Source: Sphingobacteriaceae bacterium DW12
GTDB lineage: Bacteria; Bacteroidota; Bacteroidia; Sphingobacteriales; Sphingobacteriaceae
Reading direction: 5' to 3'
Length of the DNA: 64,000 nucleotides
Assembly: GCA_000783305.1 (NCBI GenBank)
Contig: JROE01000013.1
Coordinates: forward strand, 1 to 64,000
The position numbers and the translations under genes are program-made. Position 1 is the first letter of the stretch; each line of letters starts with the position of its first letter. The notes beneath the pieces were generated by a model, which worked only from the letters and a program-made list of their open reading frames with translations, was not told where the DNA came from and ran no database searches. Positions 17,126 through 25,915 of this stretch are shown here, one piece after another.

Positions 17126-18475
17126 ATGATATTAACAACCCTAGCAAGCAAAACACTTATAAAACGCTACTCTTTACACTATCTGCTATCTATCATATTG
17201 TTATTGGGTGTCGCTCCGCTATCGTTCGCTCAGCACGATACTAGTAGCGTGGTGCATATACGTCCACAGGACACATTGATATCTGAAAATAAAACTGAAC
17301 CAATACTTGCTTATACGGATCAATATGATATCAGCGATTTATTTGTAAACATATTCCACCCTCGTCGTGAGGCTGACCGTTCGCAAAAAAGATCTCCCAT
17401 TACCATTATGCCGAATGTTGCTTACAATCCAACCATTGGCGCTCAAGGGGGCATCAAAGCTGTCGCGGGCAAGGTGTTGGGAAATCAACCGAATACGACC
17501 ATGTCTGTAGGGGCAACTTCAGCCTCAATCACAACCAAAGGTATTATGGTTGCCTATTTGAGTCATAATATTTTCACACCGGGTAATAAATGGAATTTAC
17601 AGGGCAGCATGGCAGTTGTACGCATGGTAGCTCCTGATGCTGGTATCGGGATGAATATGCATGCTTGGACAACAGAGGAAGAACGTATCATTGCTAATCC
17701 AGAACGAAATCGCTACGGTTCCAAATATAATTCTTATGTCTTCAATGAAAAGATTTATAGACAAGTGGCAGATGGACTTTTTTTAGGCGCTGGCGTTTCA
17801 TTCGACATGCGTAGAAAAATCGAAGAACCTCAATTAGTTAATGGTCCAACCCCACCCTATCTCTATAGCATCAAACATGGATTCGACCCTAAGCGATACA
17901 ATTCGAATGGACTATTGTTCAATGTGCAATATATGACTAGAGACCATCCTAATAGAGCCTACAAGGGCATGTACACCGATGTTGGGATACGCGTCAACCA
18001 AACTTGGATGGGAAGCAGTAAAAATGCTGTCCAAATGGTGACTGATTTTAGAAAGTATTTCAGCCTTTCAACTCAGCATCCTGATCATTTACTAGCCTTT
18101 TGGTACTGGGGATCGTATAGGCTTAGTGGCACACTGCCTTATTTTGACCTCCCAGGGACAAGTAAAGATACCAATGTGCGTACAGGAAGAGGATATACTA
18201 TAGGTTATTTCAAAGGGATATCATTTGCTTATTCTGAAGTTGAATATCGATTTCCCATAATGGCAAATAAATTCTTAAGTGGAGTTACATTCTTCAATAT
18301 GCAATCAGCGAGTGACGAAATTGGGACTAAACTATTCCAACGCTGGCAACCTGGAGGTGGTGCTGGATTACGAGTTCTATTCAACAAAGCAACACGAACC
18401 AATCTGTGCTTGGATTATGCTTTTGGGAAGTATGGTAATAGAGGTTTTTTTCTTGGTCTAAATGAAGCATTTTAA
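17126..18475 (+). CDS. BamA-superfamily outer-membrane beta-barrel protein
   Basis: A 449-residue protein with an unusually long basic N-region and signal peptide, cleaved near SFAQ (residue 36). It resembles the surface-antigen (Omp85/BamA barrel) domain: alternating hydrophobic strands, RGYTIGYFKG followed by YSEVEYRFPI, a glycine-rich strand GGGAGLRVLF and a C-terminal aromatic residue (NEAF). No POTRA domains fit in the remaining length. It should therefore be a stand-alone barrel or exporter-like protein, not BamA itself. The TonB receptor gene follows after 64 bp, separated by a weak hairpin. Confidence 0.8.
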   Translation: MILTTLASKTLIKRYSLHYLLSIILLLGVAPLSFAQHDTSSVVHIRPQDTLISENKTEPILAYTDQYDISDLFVNIFHPRREADRSQKRSPITIMPNVAYNPTIGAQGGIKAVAGKVLGNQPNTTMSVGATSASITTKGIMVAYLSHNIFTPGNKWNLQGSMAVVRMVAPDAGIGMNMHAWTTEEERIIANPERNRYGSKYNSYVFNEKIYRQVADGLFLGAGVSFDMRRKIEEPQLVNGPTPPYLYSIKHGFDPKRYNSNGLLFNVQYMTRDHPNRAYKGMYTDVGIRVNQTWMGSSKNAVQMVTDFRKYFSLSTQHPDHLLAFWYWGSYRLSGTLPYFDLPGTSKDTNVRTGRGYTIGYFKGISFAYSEVEYRFPIMANKFLSGVTFFNMQSASDEIGTKLFQRWQPGGGAGLRVLFNKATRTNLCLDYAFGKYGNRGFFLGLNEAF

Positions 18476-18480
18476 AGGAG

Positions 18481-18509
18481 AAAACACCAAAGTTTAGTGT
18501 TTTTTGTTA
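18481..18509 (+). terminator. Weak terminator-like hairpin after the barrel gene
   Basis: AAAACAC (18481-18487) pairs with GTGTTTT (18497-18503), followed by TTGTT. The stem is A/T-rich, so termination may be partial and some read-through into the TonB receptor gene is likely. Confidence 0.6.
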
Positions 18510-18539
18510 ATTTAGGAACTTTTATATCCTAAACACGAC

Positions 18540-20621
18540 ATGCGACTAATCAAAGCCCTAGCTCTTTTCTTCTCTACTTCTGCTTCATGCCATTTGATTG
18601 CCCAAGAAGTCCAGTTAACAGATAGTATTGATAATCCATTATCACCTATACAAATCAATGCCTATTTTGCCAAACGACCGCTTCTGACGTTGACATCATC
18701 GGCCCAAAGTATTGGTCAGGATTTAATTGCTAGTCAGGGCAACCAGACCTTGTTGACAGCAATCAATACTGTACCTGGTATACGAATGGAAGAACGATCG
18801 CCAGGCAGTTACCGCTTGGCTATGAGGGGGAGTTTGATTCGCTCTCCATTTGGTATTCGAAACGCCAAAATCTATGTTGATGAGTTTCCGCTAACCGACG
18901 CAGGTGGCAACACCTATCTTAATCTGTTAGATCCCGCTTCTGTGCGTGGCCTCCATATCATCAAAGGCCCGGATGGATCAATATACGGACCAAACTCCGG
19001 TGGAGTTATTCAACTTACTCCGAATGGTTTTGACGCACACCTTAGTAGTTCGCTCGCTATTCAGGGTGGTTCTTTCGGAGGCTTTCAAGAGCAGCTATCT
19101 ACGGCGCTACAACCTACGCCAAACTACAATTTCGCTATAGACCAGAGTTTTAGCAGAAGTGATGGCTATCGCCAGAATTCAGCACTTAATAAGAAAACCA
19201 TACAGACAACACATCGCTGGAACTACAGTCCTTCCGGACAGTTGAAACTACTAGCATTATATGCTAATCTTGGTTATCGTACACCTGGGGGGTTGACACA
19301 GGCGCAATATGATGAAGATCCTACTTCAGCACGACCACCCGCGGGGCTCAATCCTGGAGCAATGGAACAGAGAGCAGGAATCTATAATAAAACATTTTTT
19401 GGAGGTCTTTCCAATACCTATGAATTGTCCAATTATTTTACTCACGTCATTAGTTTATTTGGAAGCCTGGCTAATGTAAAAAATCCATTTATCACCAATT
19501 TTGAAAAGCGAGACGAAAACAACATTGGGCTACGTTCCTATATATCTTATCACAATGAGGATAATGAACAGCTCCAATTACAATTTCAATTAGGAGTGGA
19601 AGGACAAAAGGGAGATTACAAAATAGACAACTTTGACAATGAAAAAGGTATTGCTACCCATACACAAAACAAGAATAGATTAAAAAATGACCAACATTTC
19701 TATTTCCTACGTGGACAGACGCTAATCGCTAAAAAGCTCACGTTGGAAGCCTCTCTTGGATTGAATTATAATGCCATCAAATATGAAGAAATCTTTCCCG
19801 AAGCTACTGAACGCTTCCGAAAAATTGATTTTGGCACTACGTGGATGCCTCGTTTTGGAGCCTCCTATCTGCTCACACATCAAATAGCTGCTCGAACCTC
19901 TATCAGTAAGGGCTTTTCAGCTCCCACAATTGCAGAGATATATCCCTCAGATAATGAATTTAATGCTAACCTCAAGCCTGAGACGGGCACCAACTACGAA
20001 ATTGGCTTGCGTGCAGAAAGTTGGAATAGAAGACTGATTGTAGACGCAGCCTACTACTATTTCCGCATGGATGATGCCATTATCCGTCAGATTAGGGAGA
20101 GCGGGAAAGAGTATTTTCTGAATGCTGGAAAAGTAGACCAACAAGGTATTGAAGCGTCTATTTTGACCTACTTGATTGCCCCTAGAAAGCAACAGTTTAT
20201 CCAATCCCTATCATTGGGAAGTAATATGACATACAACCATTATCGTTTTGCACAATATAAAGTTGGGCAAGACGATTTCTCCGGCAATAAATTAACCGCT
20301 ACCCCCGACTGGATTTGGGTCAATCACGTATCATTAACATTCGATAAAAATTTTGGCATCAATATAATGCATAATTTTACATCAAGTATTCCATTAAATG
20401 ATGCAAACACTGTGTATGCGGATAAATATCATTTGCTACAAGCCAAAATTAATTGGACAACACCTCTCGTAAAGGGATGTAATTTACAATTGTTTGCTGG
20501 TGTAGACAATCTGCTGAATGAAAAATACAGCTTGGGAAATGACATCAATGCATTTGGCGGACGTTATTTTAACGCTGCCCCCAGCCGCAATTACTACATA
20601 GGTTTCAAACTAATGCATTAG
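18540..20621 (+). CDS. TonB-dependent outer-membrane receptor (siderophore/metal type)
   Basis: A 693-residue receptor with signal peptide (cleaved near LIAQ) and a plug domain (about 45-170) showing LLTAINTVPGIRMEERSPGSYRLAMRG, YVDEFPLTDAGGN and IIKGPDGSIYGPNSGGVI. A 22-strand barrel follows, with the closing motif LFAGVDNLLNEKY and terminal NYYIGFKL. It lacks the carboxypeptidase-like N-domain of SusC proteins and has no SusD partner, so a small ligand such as an iron chelate, metal or cofactor is more likely than a glycan. The substrate is not visible. No TonB, ExbB or FecR genes are adjacent. Confidence 0.93.
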   Translation: MRLIKALALFFSTSASCHLIAQEVQLTDSIDNPLSPIQINAYFAKRPLLTLTSSAQSIGQDLIASQGNQTLLTAINTVPGIRMEERSPGSYRLAMRGSLIRSPFGIRNAKIYVDEFPLTDAGGNTYLNLLDPASVRGLHIIKGPDGSIYGPNSGGVIQLTPNGFDAHLSSSLAIQGGSFGGFQEQLSTALQPTPNYNFAIDQSFSRSDGYRQNSALNKKTIQTTHRWNYSPSGQLKLLALYANLGYRTPGGLTQAQYDEDPTSARPPAGLNPGAMEQRAGIYNKTFFGGLSNTYELSNYFTHVISLFGSLANVKNPFITNFEKRDENNIGLRSYISYHNEDNEQLQLQFQLGVEGQKGDYKIDNFDNEKGIATHTQNKNRLKNDQHFYFLRGQTLIAKKLTLEASLGLNYNAIKYEEIFPEATERFRKIDFGTTWMPRFGASYLLTHQIAARTSISKGFSAPTIAEIYPSDNEFNANLKPETGTNYEIGLRAESWNRRLIVDAAYYYFRMDDAIIRQIRESGKEYFLNAGKVDQQGIEASILTYLIAPRKQQFIQSLSLGSNMTYNHYRFAQYKVGQDDFSGNKLTATPDWIWVNHVSLTFDKNFGINIMHNFTSSIPLNDANTVYADKYHLLQAKINWTTPLVKGCNLQLFAGVDNLLNEKYSLGNDINAFGGRYFNAAPSRNYYIGFKLMH

Positions 20622-20686
20622 ACATGTATCTCAAATCAAGTTAACCTTTTTTCTATTCGACCTTCGCAAATGCAATGCATTTTATC

Positions 20687-20694
20687 TAAGTTTG
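20687..20694 (+). promoter_or_regulatory. -7 promoter box of the SNF2 gene, extended type
   Basis: TAAGTTTG sits inside GCATTTTATCTAAGTTT (20678-20694), a 17-mer that recurs exactly upstream of lgt. Its core TTTATCTAAGTTTG also precedes recX. The start codon is 25 nt downstream. Confidence 0.6.
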
Positions 20695-20719
20695 AATTCT
20701 ATGCAGCGTTTGGACAGTA

Positions 20720-23700
20720 ATGGATTATTACAATAATACAGAGTTTCATCAGTATAAAATCCAACATATTGATTTTGATGGAATCGATCGTTTTTCCTAT
20801 ATAACCGAGTTAGACGGCCCCCGAGTTACGGATGCGGTACTACAAGTGGAAAATATCCAGCGCTATCAAGGTAGCTTCAAATTAGCGGTTGACAATCACG
20901 TCTATTCGCTTCAACTGGTATATCAAAAGCCAAGTCTTTTGTTGTCGTGTTCGTGCACAGAAATGTTTGGAATTTGTCTACACCAACGGACACTATTAGT
21001 CTCTCTTTTCCATAATGAAGAGTGGTTGACTTTCTTTTCTGATAAACGGTATGATACCTGTTTGAGAAAAGCAGGCGTCCGATACGGCCTTACAGAAGAG
21101 GCGGAAATAGAGAAATACCTTAAGCTAGGATACCAAGATAAATTAGAAGTATCTCTTCAAAACAATAGTATTATCTCACTAGATCATAATTATTTTAAAA
21201 TAAAAAAGAATGACACTGACTCAAAAAATATGCCGCTACAAGATACTATTATTGTCATCAAAAGGCATCGTTTCTACAAACACCTGCAAATCCAGCTCTG
21301 TTTGGCTCAAAAAACCAAACAGGGCAAATTAAAAAACCCTATACATCCCATTCCTGTGCTGGACAGTATATGGAAGTCCAAAGACGTATTTGAAAGTCAA
21401 TTTTATAGTGCGATACAACAACTGTCACAATCCACCAATGAACTAACAGATGAACAGCTTCAGCGAGCACTCTCCGCCGTGGTTAAAAACCCACTTGGAT
21501 TAGCGGTGTATATGCATAACGACGCTCACGCAGACTCTTTAACATCCACTCAACTCACCCCAGTATTTTTAAAGTCGTTGGCAGCCGTTCCTGCTATGGA
21601 AATTCGTACAAGAGAGTCATTTATGACATTGCATGCTTCGCTCAGCATTGAAAACAAATCATACTCCCTGCATGAGCTTACACTAAAATTGACGCGTTTC
21701 ATCCATATCAACCACACACTTTATCACATCCCTCTAATAGAGATTGCTGAACTGATAGCCCTGTTCCATGACAAAGGAAAAGAATTACTCATACATCAAT
21801 CCATATTTAAGACATTTAACACGAAGTTTTTAGAGTCTCTATCACAGTCTATAGAGATTCGTTATCCAGACATGCCTAAAATTAGCAAAAGAGAACTGGC
21901 GCATCAAAAGTATTACGGGGACAGGGAGGCCATCATCTACTTAGATGAATCGCAGGACTACGTAACGCTAACGCCTGTATTTCGATATGCAGATATAGAA
22001 GTTCCAATACGCTCTCAAAGGCAGATAGTCGGGATGGACCCAACCGGCAACAGCTACTTAGTAAAAAGATGTAACGATAAAGAACAAGCTGTGATTGCCC
22101 TTCTTATTAAGCAACATCCGTATTTTGAAGAGCAACTACAAGAATCCTTTCTATACTTTTATCTTCACAGAAAACACTTTCTAAATGAAAATTGGTTTTT
22201 GAATGTCTTTGAAGAATGGCGTAGTCATGGTATTAGCATTATAGGATTCAATGTTATTAAAAATAATAACATCAGCCCATTCAAAGGTAAAGTAACAGTC
22301 GAGGTGAAAAGTGGAATCAACTGGTTTAATGTAAATATTAATTTAAATTTTGGCATCAGAAAAGCTGCTATAAAAAAACTGGAGAAAGCCGTTCGTAATC
22401 GTTCCAAATTTATCGCTTTGGATGATGGTACGGTCGGAATTCTACCTGAAGAATGGATTGAAAAATTTGCTACTTACTTTGAGGCGGGCGAAATAGACGA
22501 CCGGGGCAATATACTCGTTTCAAAAAACAATTTTTCAACGATTGACCATCTTTTCGAGGAGCATCAGTTAGACAAACAAACTAAAAAGGAAATTCAACTA
22601 CTTAAATATAAAACTCAGAATTTCAAAAACATAAATAAACTAAAAATACCTAAAACATTCAAGGGAACACTACGCCCTTATCAACACGAAGGTCTTAATT
22701 GGCTCAATTTTTTAGATGACTTTCGACTGGGTGGCTGTCTAGCGGATGATATGGGATTAGGCAAAACCATTCAAATTATCGCCTTTATCCTTTCCCAACG
22801 AAAGAAAAAAAAGAGCAACTGTAATCTTCTTGTACTGCCAACAACACTTATCTTCAATTGGAAGCGTGAGTTACAGCAATTTGCCCCTGATATAGACTTT
22901 TTAATATTGGACGGTCCAAAGCGTCGTAAAAGTGCTGAGGCGTTTAAAAATTATGAACTAATAATGATATCTTATCACAATCTATTGACCGATATCAATT
23001 ATTTGAAAAAATACACGTTTAACTATATTTTCTTGGATGAGTCCCAACAAATAAAAAACCCTAACTCTCAGCGATACAAAGCTGCATTATTACTTCAATC
23101 TTATAACCGTATCGCGTTGACAGGTACACCGATTGAAAACAACACGTTAGATTTGTATGCCCAACTTTCCTTTGCCTGCCCAGGACTACTTGGAAGCAAA
23201 AAATATTTTAAAGATGTATATACTACACCCATAGATGCCTTTAGCGATCGCAAGCGAATGAAGTCCTTACAACAAAAGATTCAACCCTTCATCCTTCGAC
23301 GAACTAAGCAAGAGGTAATGCATGAACTTCCTGAGAAAAACGAAATCATCCTATACTGTGACATGAAACCTGACCAACGGAAAATCTATGACCTTTACGA
23401 AAAGGAGTTTAGGGAATTTATTTCTGTATCCGATGGAGATGAAATCCGTAAGAACGCTATGTATGTCTTAAAGGGATTAACCAAGTTAAGACTCATCTGC
23501 AATTCAACTAAATTACTGAAAACGGAGGACTTAACGAGTGCGGTAGATTCAGCTAAGATTGAAACGCTGGTCGAACAAATAGCTGATCGAAAAGATCAAC
23601 AAAAGATTGTTGTATTCTCTCAGTTTGTATCAATGCTGGAATTGGTAAAAAAAGCTTTAGAAAAAGTTGGAATCGAGGTGGCTGTGTTGACCGGGAAAAG

Positions 23701-24055
23701 TAAAAATCGGGAAAAGATAGTACATGGCTTTCAAGAACAAGAAGACACTCGCGTTATTCTGGTTTCTCTAAAAGTGGGCGGCATGGGGTTGAACCTTACA
23801 GCTGCCAATCTAGTCTATCTCATAGACCCGTGGTGGAATCCAGCAGTTGAAGAGCAGGCCATCGACCGTACCTATCGCATAGGTCAAGACAAGGCGGTGA
23901 CAGCAATACGATTGATTACACCGGATACTGTTGAGGAAAAAATGATCAAACTGCAGCAACAGAAAAAAGAGATTGCCTCCACCTTGATTGGAAATGGGAC
24001 GAATCCACTATTTGCAGACTTCAGCAAAGATGACTTACTCAGGCTGCTGAGTTAA
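20720..24055 (+). CDS. SNF2-family DNA translocase/helicase with SWIM zinc finger
   Basis: 1111 residues. An N-terminal SWIM-type finger (CSC...CLH, about residues 74-86) is followed by a long, less conserved region (about 100-640). The SNF2 ATPase core comes next: Q-like LRPYQHEGLNWL near 650, Walker A DDMGLGKT near 675, DESQ box (in place of DEAH) near 772, LTGTPIEN near 797, and the helicase C-terminal half with GGMGLNLTAANLVYLIDPWWNP and the arginine-finger region QAIDRTYRIGQ near 1050. It should move along double-stranded DNA or RNA polymerase complexes (RapA-like use is one possibility). No nuclease, methylase or defence gene is adjacent, so a defence role is not supported. Confidence 0.92.
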   Translation: MDYYNNTEFHQYKIQHIDFDGIDRFSYITELDGPRVTDAVLQVENIQRYQGSFKLAVDNHVYSLQLVYQKPSLLLSCSCTEMFGICLHQRTLLVSLFHNEEWLTFFSDKRYDTCLRKAGVRYGLTEEAEIEKYLKLGYQDKLEVSLQNNSIISLDHNYFKIKKNDTDSKNMPLQDTIIVIKRHRFYKHLQIQLCLAQKTKQGKLKNPIHPIPVLDSIWKSKDVFESQFYSAIQQLSQSTNELTDEQLQRALSAVVKNPLGLAVYMHNDAHADSLTSTQLTPVFLKSLAAVPAMEIRTRESFMTLHASLSIENKSYSLHELTLKLTRFIHINHTLYHIPLIEIAELIALFHDKGKELLIHQSIFKTFNTKFLESLSQSIEIRYPDMPKISKRELAHQKYYGDREAIIYLDESQDYVTLTPVFRYADIEVPIRSQRQIVGMDPTGNSYLVKRCNDKEQAVIALLIKQHPYFEEQLQESFLYFYLHRKHFLNENWFLNVFEEWRSHGISIIGFNVIKNNNISPFKGKVTVEVKSGINWFNVNINLNFGIRKAAIKKLEKAVRNRSKFIALDDGTVGILPEEWIEKFATYFEAGEIDDRGNILVSKNNFSTIDHLFEEHQLDKQTKKEIQLLKYKTQNFKNINKLKIPKTFKGTLRPYQHEGLNWLNFLDDFRLGGCLADDMGLGKTIQIIAFILSQRKKKKSNCNLLVLPTTLIFNWKRELQQFAPDIDFLILDGPKRRKSAEAFKNYELIMISYHNLLTDINYLKKYTFNYIFLDESQQIKNPNSQRYKAALLLQSYNRIALTGTPIENNTLDLYAQLSFACPGLLGSKKYFKDVYTTPIDAFSDRKRMKSLQQKIQPFILRRTKQEVMHELPEKNEIILYCDMKPDQRKIYDLYEKEFREFISVSDGDEIRKNAMYVLKGLTKLRLICNSTKLLKTEDLTSAVDSAKIETLVEQIADRKDQQKIVVFSQFVSMLELVKKALEKVGIEVAVLTGKSKNREKIVHGFQEQEDTRVILVSLKVGGMGLNLTAANLVYLIDPWWNPAVEEQAIDRTYRIGQDKAVTAIRLITPDTVEEKMIKLQQQKKEIASTLIGNGTNPLFADFSKDDLLRLLS

Positions 24056-24203
24056 ACGGTTGTGCACTTCGCCAATGACAAATACACTAGAGACTCTTTC
24101 TAATGATTTCCTGTTTGGAATCTCTACTACGTTTCGAGTATTTAAATTAGATAGATAGTGTCATTGACCATCCTATTGAGGATGCCTCCCCGCGCTTTTT
24201 TTG

Positions 24204-24211
24204 TATTTTTG
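24204..24211 (+). promoter_or_regulatory. -7 promoter box of the HAD gene
   Basis: TATTTTTG matches TAnnTTTG, 29 nt upstream of the start at 24241. A short inverted repeat (CATCC / GGATG) lies further upstream and may end the SNF2 transcript weakly. Confidence 0.5.
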
Positions 24212-24240
24212 CAGTTCACTACGAAAAGAGATATATTTTT

Positions 24241-25020
24241 ATGATTAAAGCAGTTTTTTTTGACGTCGATGGCACATTATTAAGTTTTAACACCCACCAA
24301 ATTCCATTATCCACTGAAAATGCCATTCGTACCTTACAAGCCAAAGGTATCAAAATAATAGTATCTACCGGCCGCTCGATTAATAGCTTAAATCATATCA
24401 AATATTTAGATTTCGATGGATTTATCACCTTCAACGGGGGGTACTGCGTCACAAAAGACGGAGTTGTCCTGTTTAGAAAACCGATACCTGCAGAAGATAT
24501 CCAATCTCTTTTGAACTATGCAAAGCAAGCAAATCCGGTAAGTTTTTCGTTAATGTCTGAACAGGAAATCTCGATTTTCAATGTCACTCCTGATATCCAG
24601 CAGATGTACGACTCCCTGAATCTTCCCGTCCCTATGCAGCGCGAATATGAAGACTTTGACACCTCGACGGTACTTCAAACTAATATTTTCATTCAGCCAG
24701 AGCATGAAGATCATTTTATGAAAACGGTGATGCCCAACTCAATTGCCTCTCGTTGGACACCACTTTTCGCAGATGTCAACCCTTTAGGACAAAGTAAAAA
24801 AGTAGGTATTGATATCTTTCTGGACTACTTTGGGATTACGCTGAACGAAACCATGTCATTTGGAGATGGCGGCAACGACATTACCATGTTGCAACACACC
24901 CACATTGGTGTAGCAATGGGCAATGCTAATCCGGAAGTGAAAGACATTGCAGATTATATAACCGATGACGTGGATCACGACGGTATTTGGAATGCTCTCA
25001 AGCATTTCGATGTCATCTAG
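24241..25020 (+). CDS. Cof-type HAD-IIB phosphatase
   Basis: A 259-residue cytoplasmic phosphatase. Motif I is FFDVDGTLL (nucleophile Asp8, acid Asp10), motif II VSTGRS, motif III Lys in the GQSKKVGID region, and motif IV FGDGGNDITML. The Cof/C2B cap lies between motifs II and III. Such enzymes dephosphorylate sugar phosphates, flavin or PLP precursors; the substrate is not predictable. Its stop codon overlaps the stop of the convergent LytS-like gene by 4 bp, with no terminator between, which implies overlapping transcripts. Confidence 0.93.
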   Translation: MIKAVFFDVDGTLLSFNTHQIPLSTENAIRTLQAKGIKIIVSTGRSINSLNHIKYLDFDGFITFNGGYCVTKDGVVLFRKPIPAEDIQSLLNYAKQANPVSFSLMSEQEISIFNVTPDIQQMYDSLNLPVPMQREYEDFDTSTVLQTNIFIQPEHEDHFMKTVMPNSIASRWTPLFADVNPLGQSKKVGIDIFLDYFGITLNETMSFGDGGNDITMLQHTHIGVAMGNANPEVKDIADYITDDVDHDGIWNALKHFDVI

Positions 25021-25619
25021 AGTTCAAGTGTCAATGAAGCCTTAAAGGTATTACTATTACTATTGAAAAGTAATTGATATCTCTTGGGGTAAATCAAGTT
25101 TAATCGTTTTTTGTAAGCTTGGATTATAGCGGTAGTCCGTTGGTCGGGAATGTGATGGTTCACACGATTACTTACTTCGAGGGTCAACATTTTTTCTGAC
25201 CCCGACAACTTGATTTTAACGGGAAATCTTTCCATCCTACAGTATCCATACACTAGCGAATTCTGAATAAGGGGAATGAGAATAAACGGTGGAACAAATA
25301 TTTCACTTCCTGTCCATTTTGAGACAAAGTTGACATAAAACTCTTCCATTGGCATTTTCTGGTAAACCGCGATGTATGCTTTGATGTACTCAACCTCATA
25401 CTGGAGTGACAACATCACTTGTGATACTCTCGTAAAAGATATTCGTTGGAGATTTGCATATTGTAGATTGAGGTCTTCTGCCATCCTATTTTCAACGCAT
25501 CGTTCACACCATAGCTGTAATAGATTTCGATCGAGTTGGCTTTCTAAAAAAGATTCCATTCCTTCTTCCTCTGTGGGCACATGTTCAGCCGACTCCCCTC
25601 TCTTGAATATTTTAAACAT
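25017..25619 (-). CDS. Degenerate LytS-type histidine kinase-like protein, no sensor
   Basis: A 200-residue soluble protein resembling the His_kinase plus HATPase part of LytS/YehU kinases. YEVEYIKAYIAVYQKM and FVPPFILIPLIQNSLVYGY match the family's ELEYLKxYLxI...R and VPPLxLQPLVENAIKHG blocks. The dimerisation/phosphoacceptor motif, normally QINPHFLFN, reads about SQLDRNLLQL (residues 28-37), so the phospho-His is apparently replaced by Asn. There is no membrane segment and no LytTR partner nearby. It may be an inactive signalling relic or an ATP-binding regulator. It is divergent from the Sel1-Hsp90 operon, with the intergenic region shared. Confidence 0.65.
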   Translation of the reverse strand: MFKIFKRGESAEHVPTEEEGMESFLESQLDRNLLQLWCERCVENRMAEDLNLQYANLQRISFTRVSQVMLSLQYEVEYIKAYIAVYQKMPMEEFYVNFVSKWTGSEIFVPPFILIPLIQNSLVYGYCRMERFPVKIKLSGSEKMLTLEVSNRVNHHIPDQRTTAIIQAYKKRLNLIYPKRYQLLFNSNSNTFKASLTLEL

Positions 25620-25915
25620 CGATATCCTATCTTTGTACTTGTTAAACCCGATTTACAAATGCAAGTTTACATAAATTGTCTTACAATTTCACCGTGTATA
25701 TCACTGCCGGTAATGGGACAATGTACCGAAACGTCGAAAACTTATAAAACCCACAGTATTAACATATAAGAAGATTTATTAACTACAGCTCTGGATGTTC
25801 AAAAAATTAAACCCTTTACAGATTTATTTTATAAATAAATTTTAATTATTTTGACTGGAGATTTCACATTCGTGTGATAAATGTATTGCACCATATAGCA
25901 GAAACAACAATTATC
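25620..25915. promoter_or_regulatory. Divergent control region of LytS-like gene and Sel1-Hsp90 operon
   Basis: This 296-bp region has no ORF. It contains a plus-strand TATCTTTG box (25628-25635) with TTG at 25603-25605 (spacer 22). If used, the operon has a leader of about 275 nt. It also holds a 17-bp inverted repeat AAATTGT-CTT-ACAATTT (25673-25689), a candidate operator. A TTGACT sequence at 25851 resembles a sigma-70 -35 element but lacks a good partner. Confidence 0.4.

Noticed and set aside
17126..18475. BamA or TamA
   Set aside because: The barrel domain is similar, but the protein is too short to hold POTRA domains.
20720..24055. SNF2 helicase as part of a DISARM or similar defence island
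   Set aside because: No methylase, nuclease, DUF1998 or PLD protein lies nearby; neighbours are a TonB receptor and a phosphatase.
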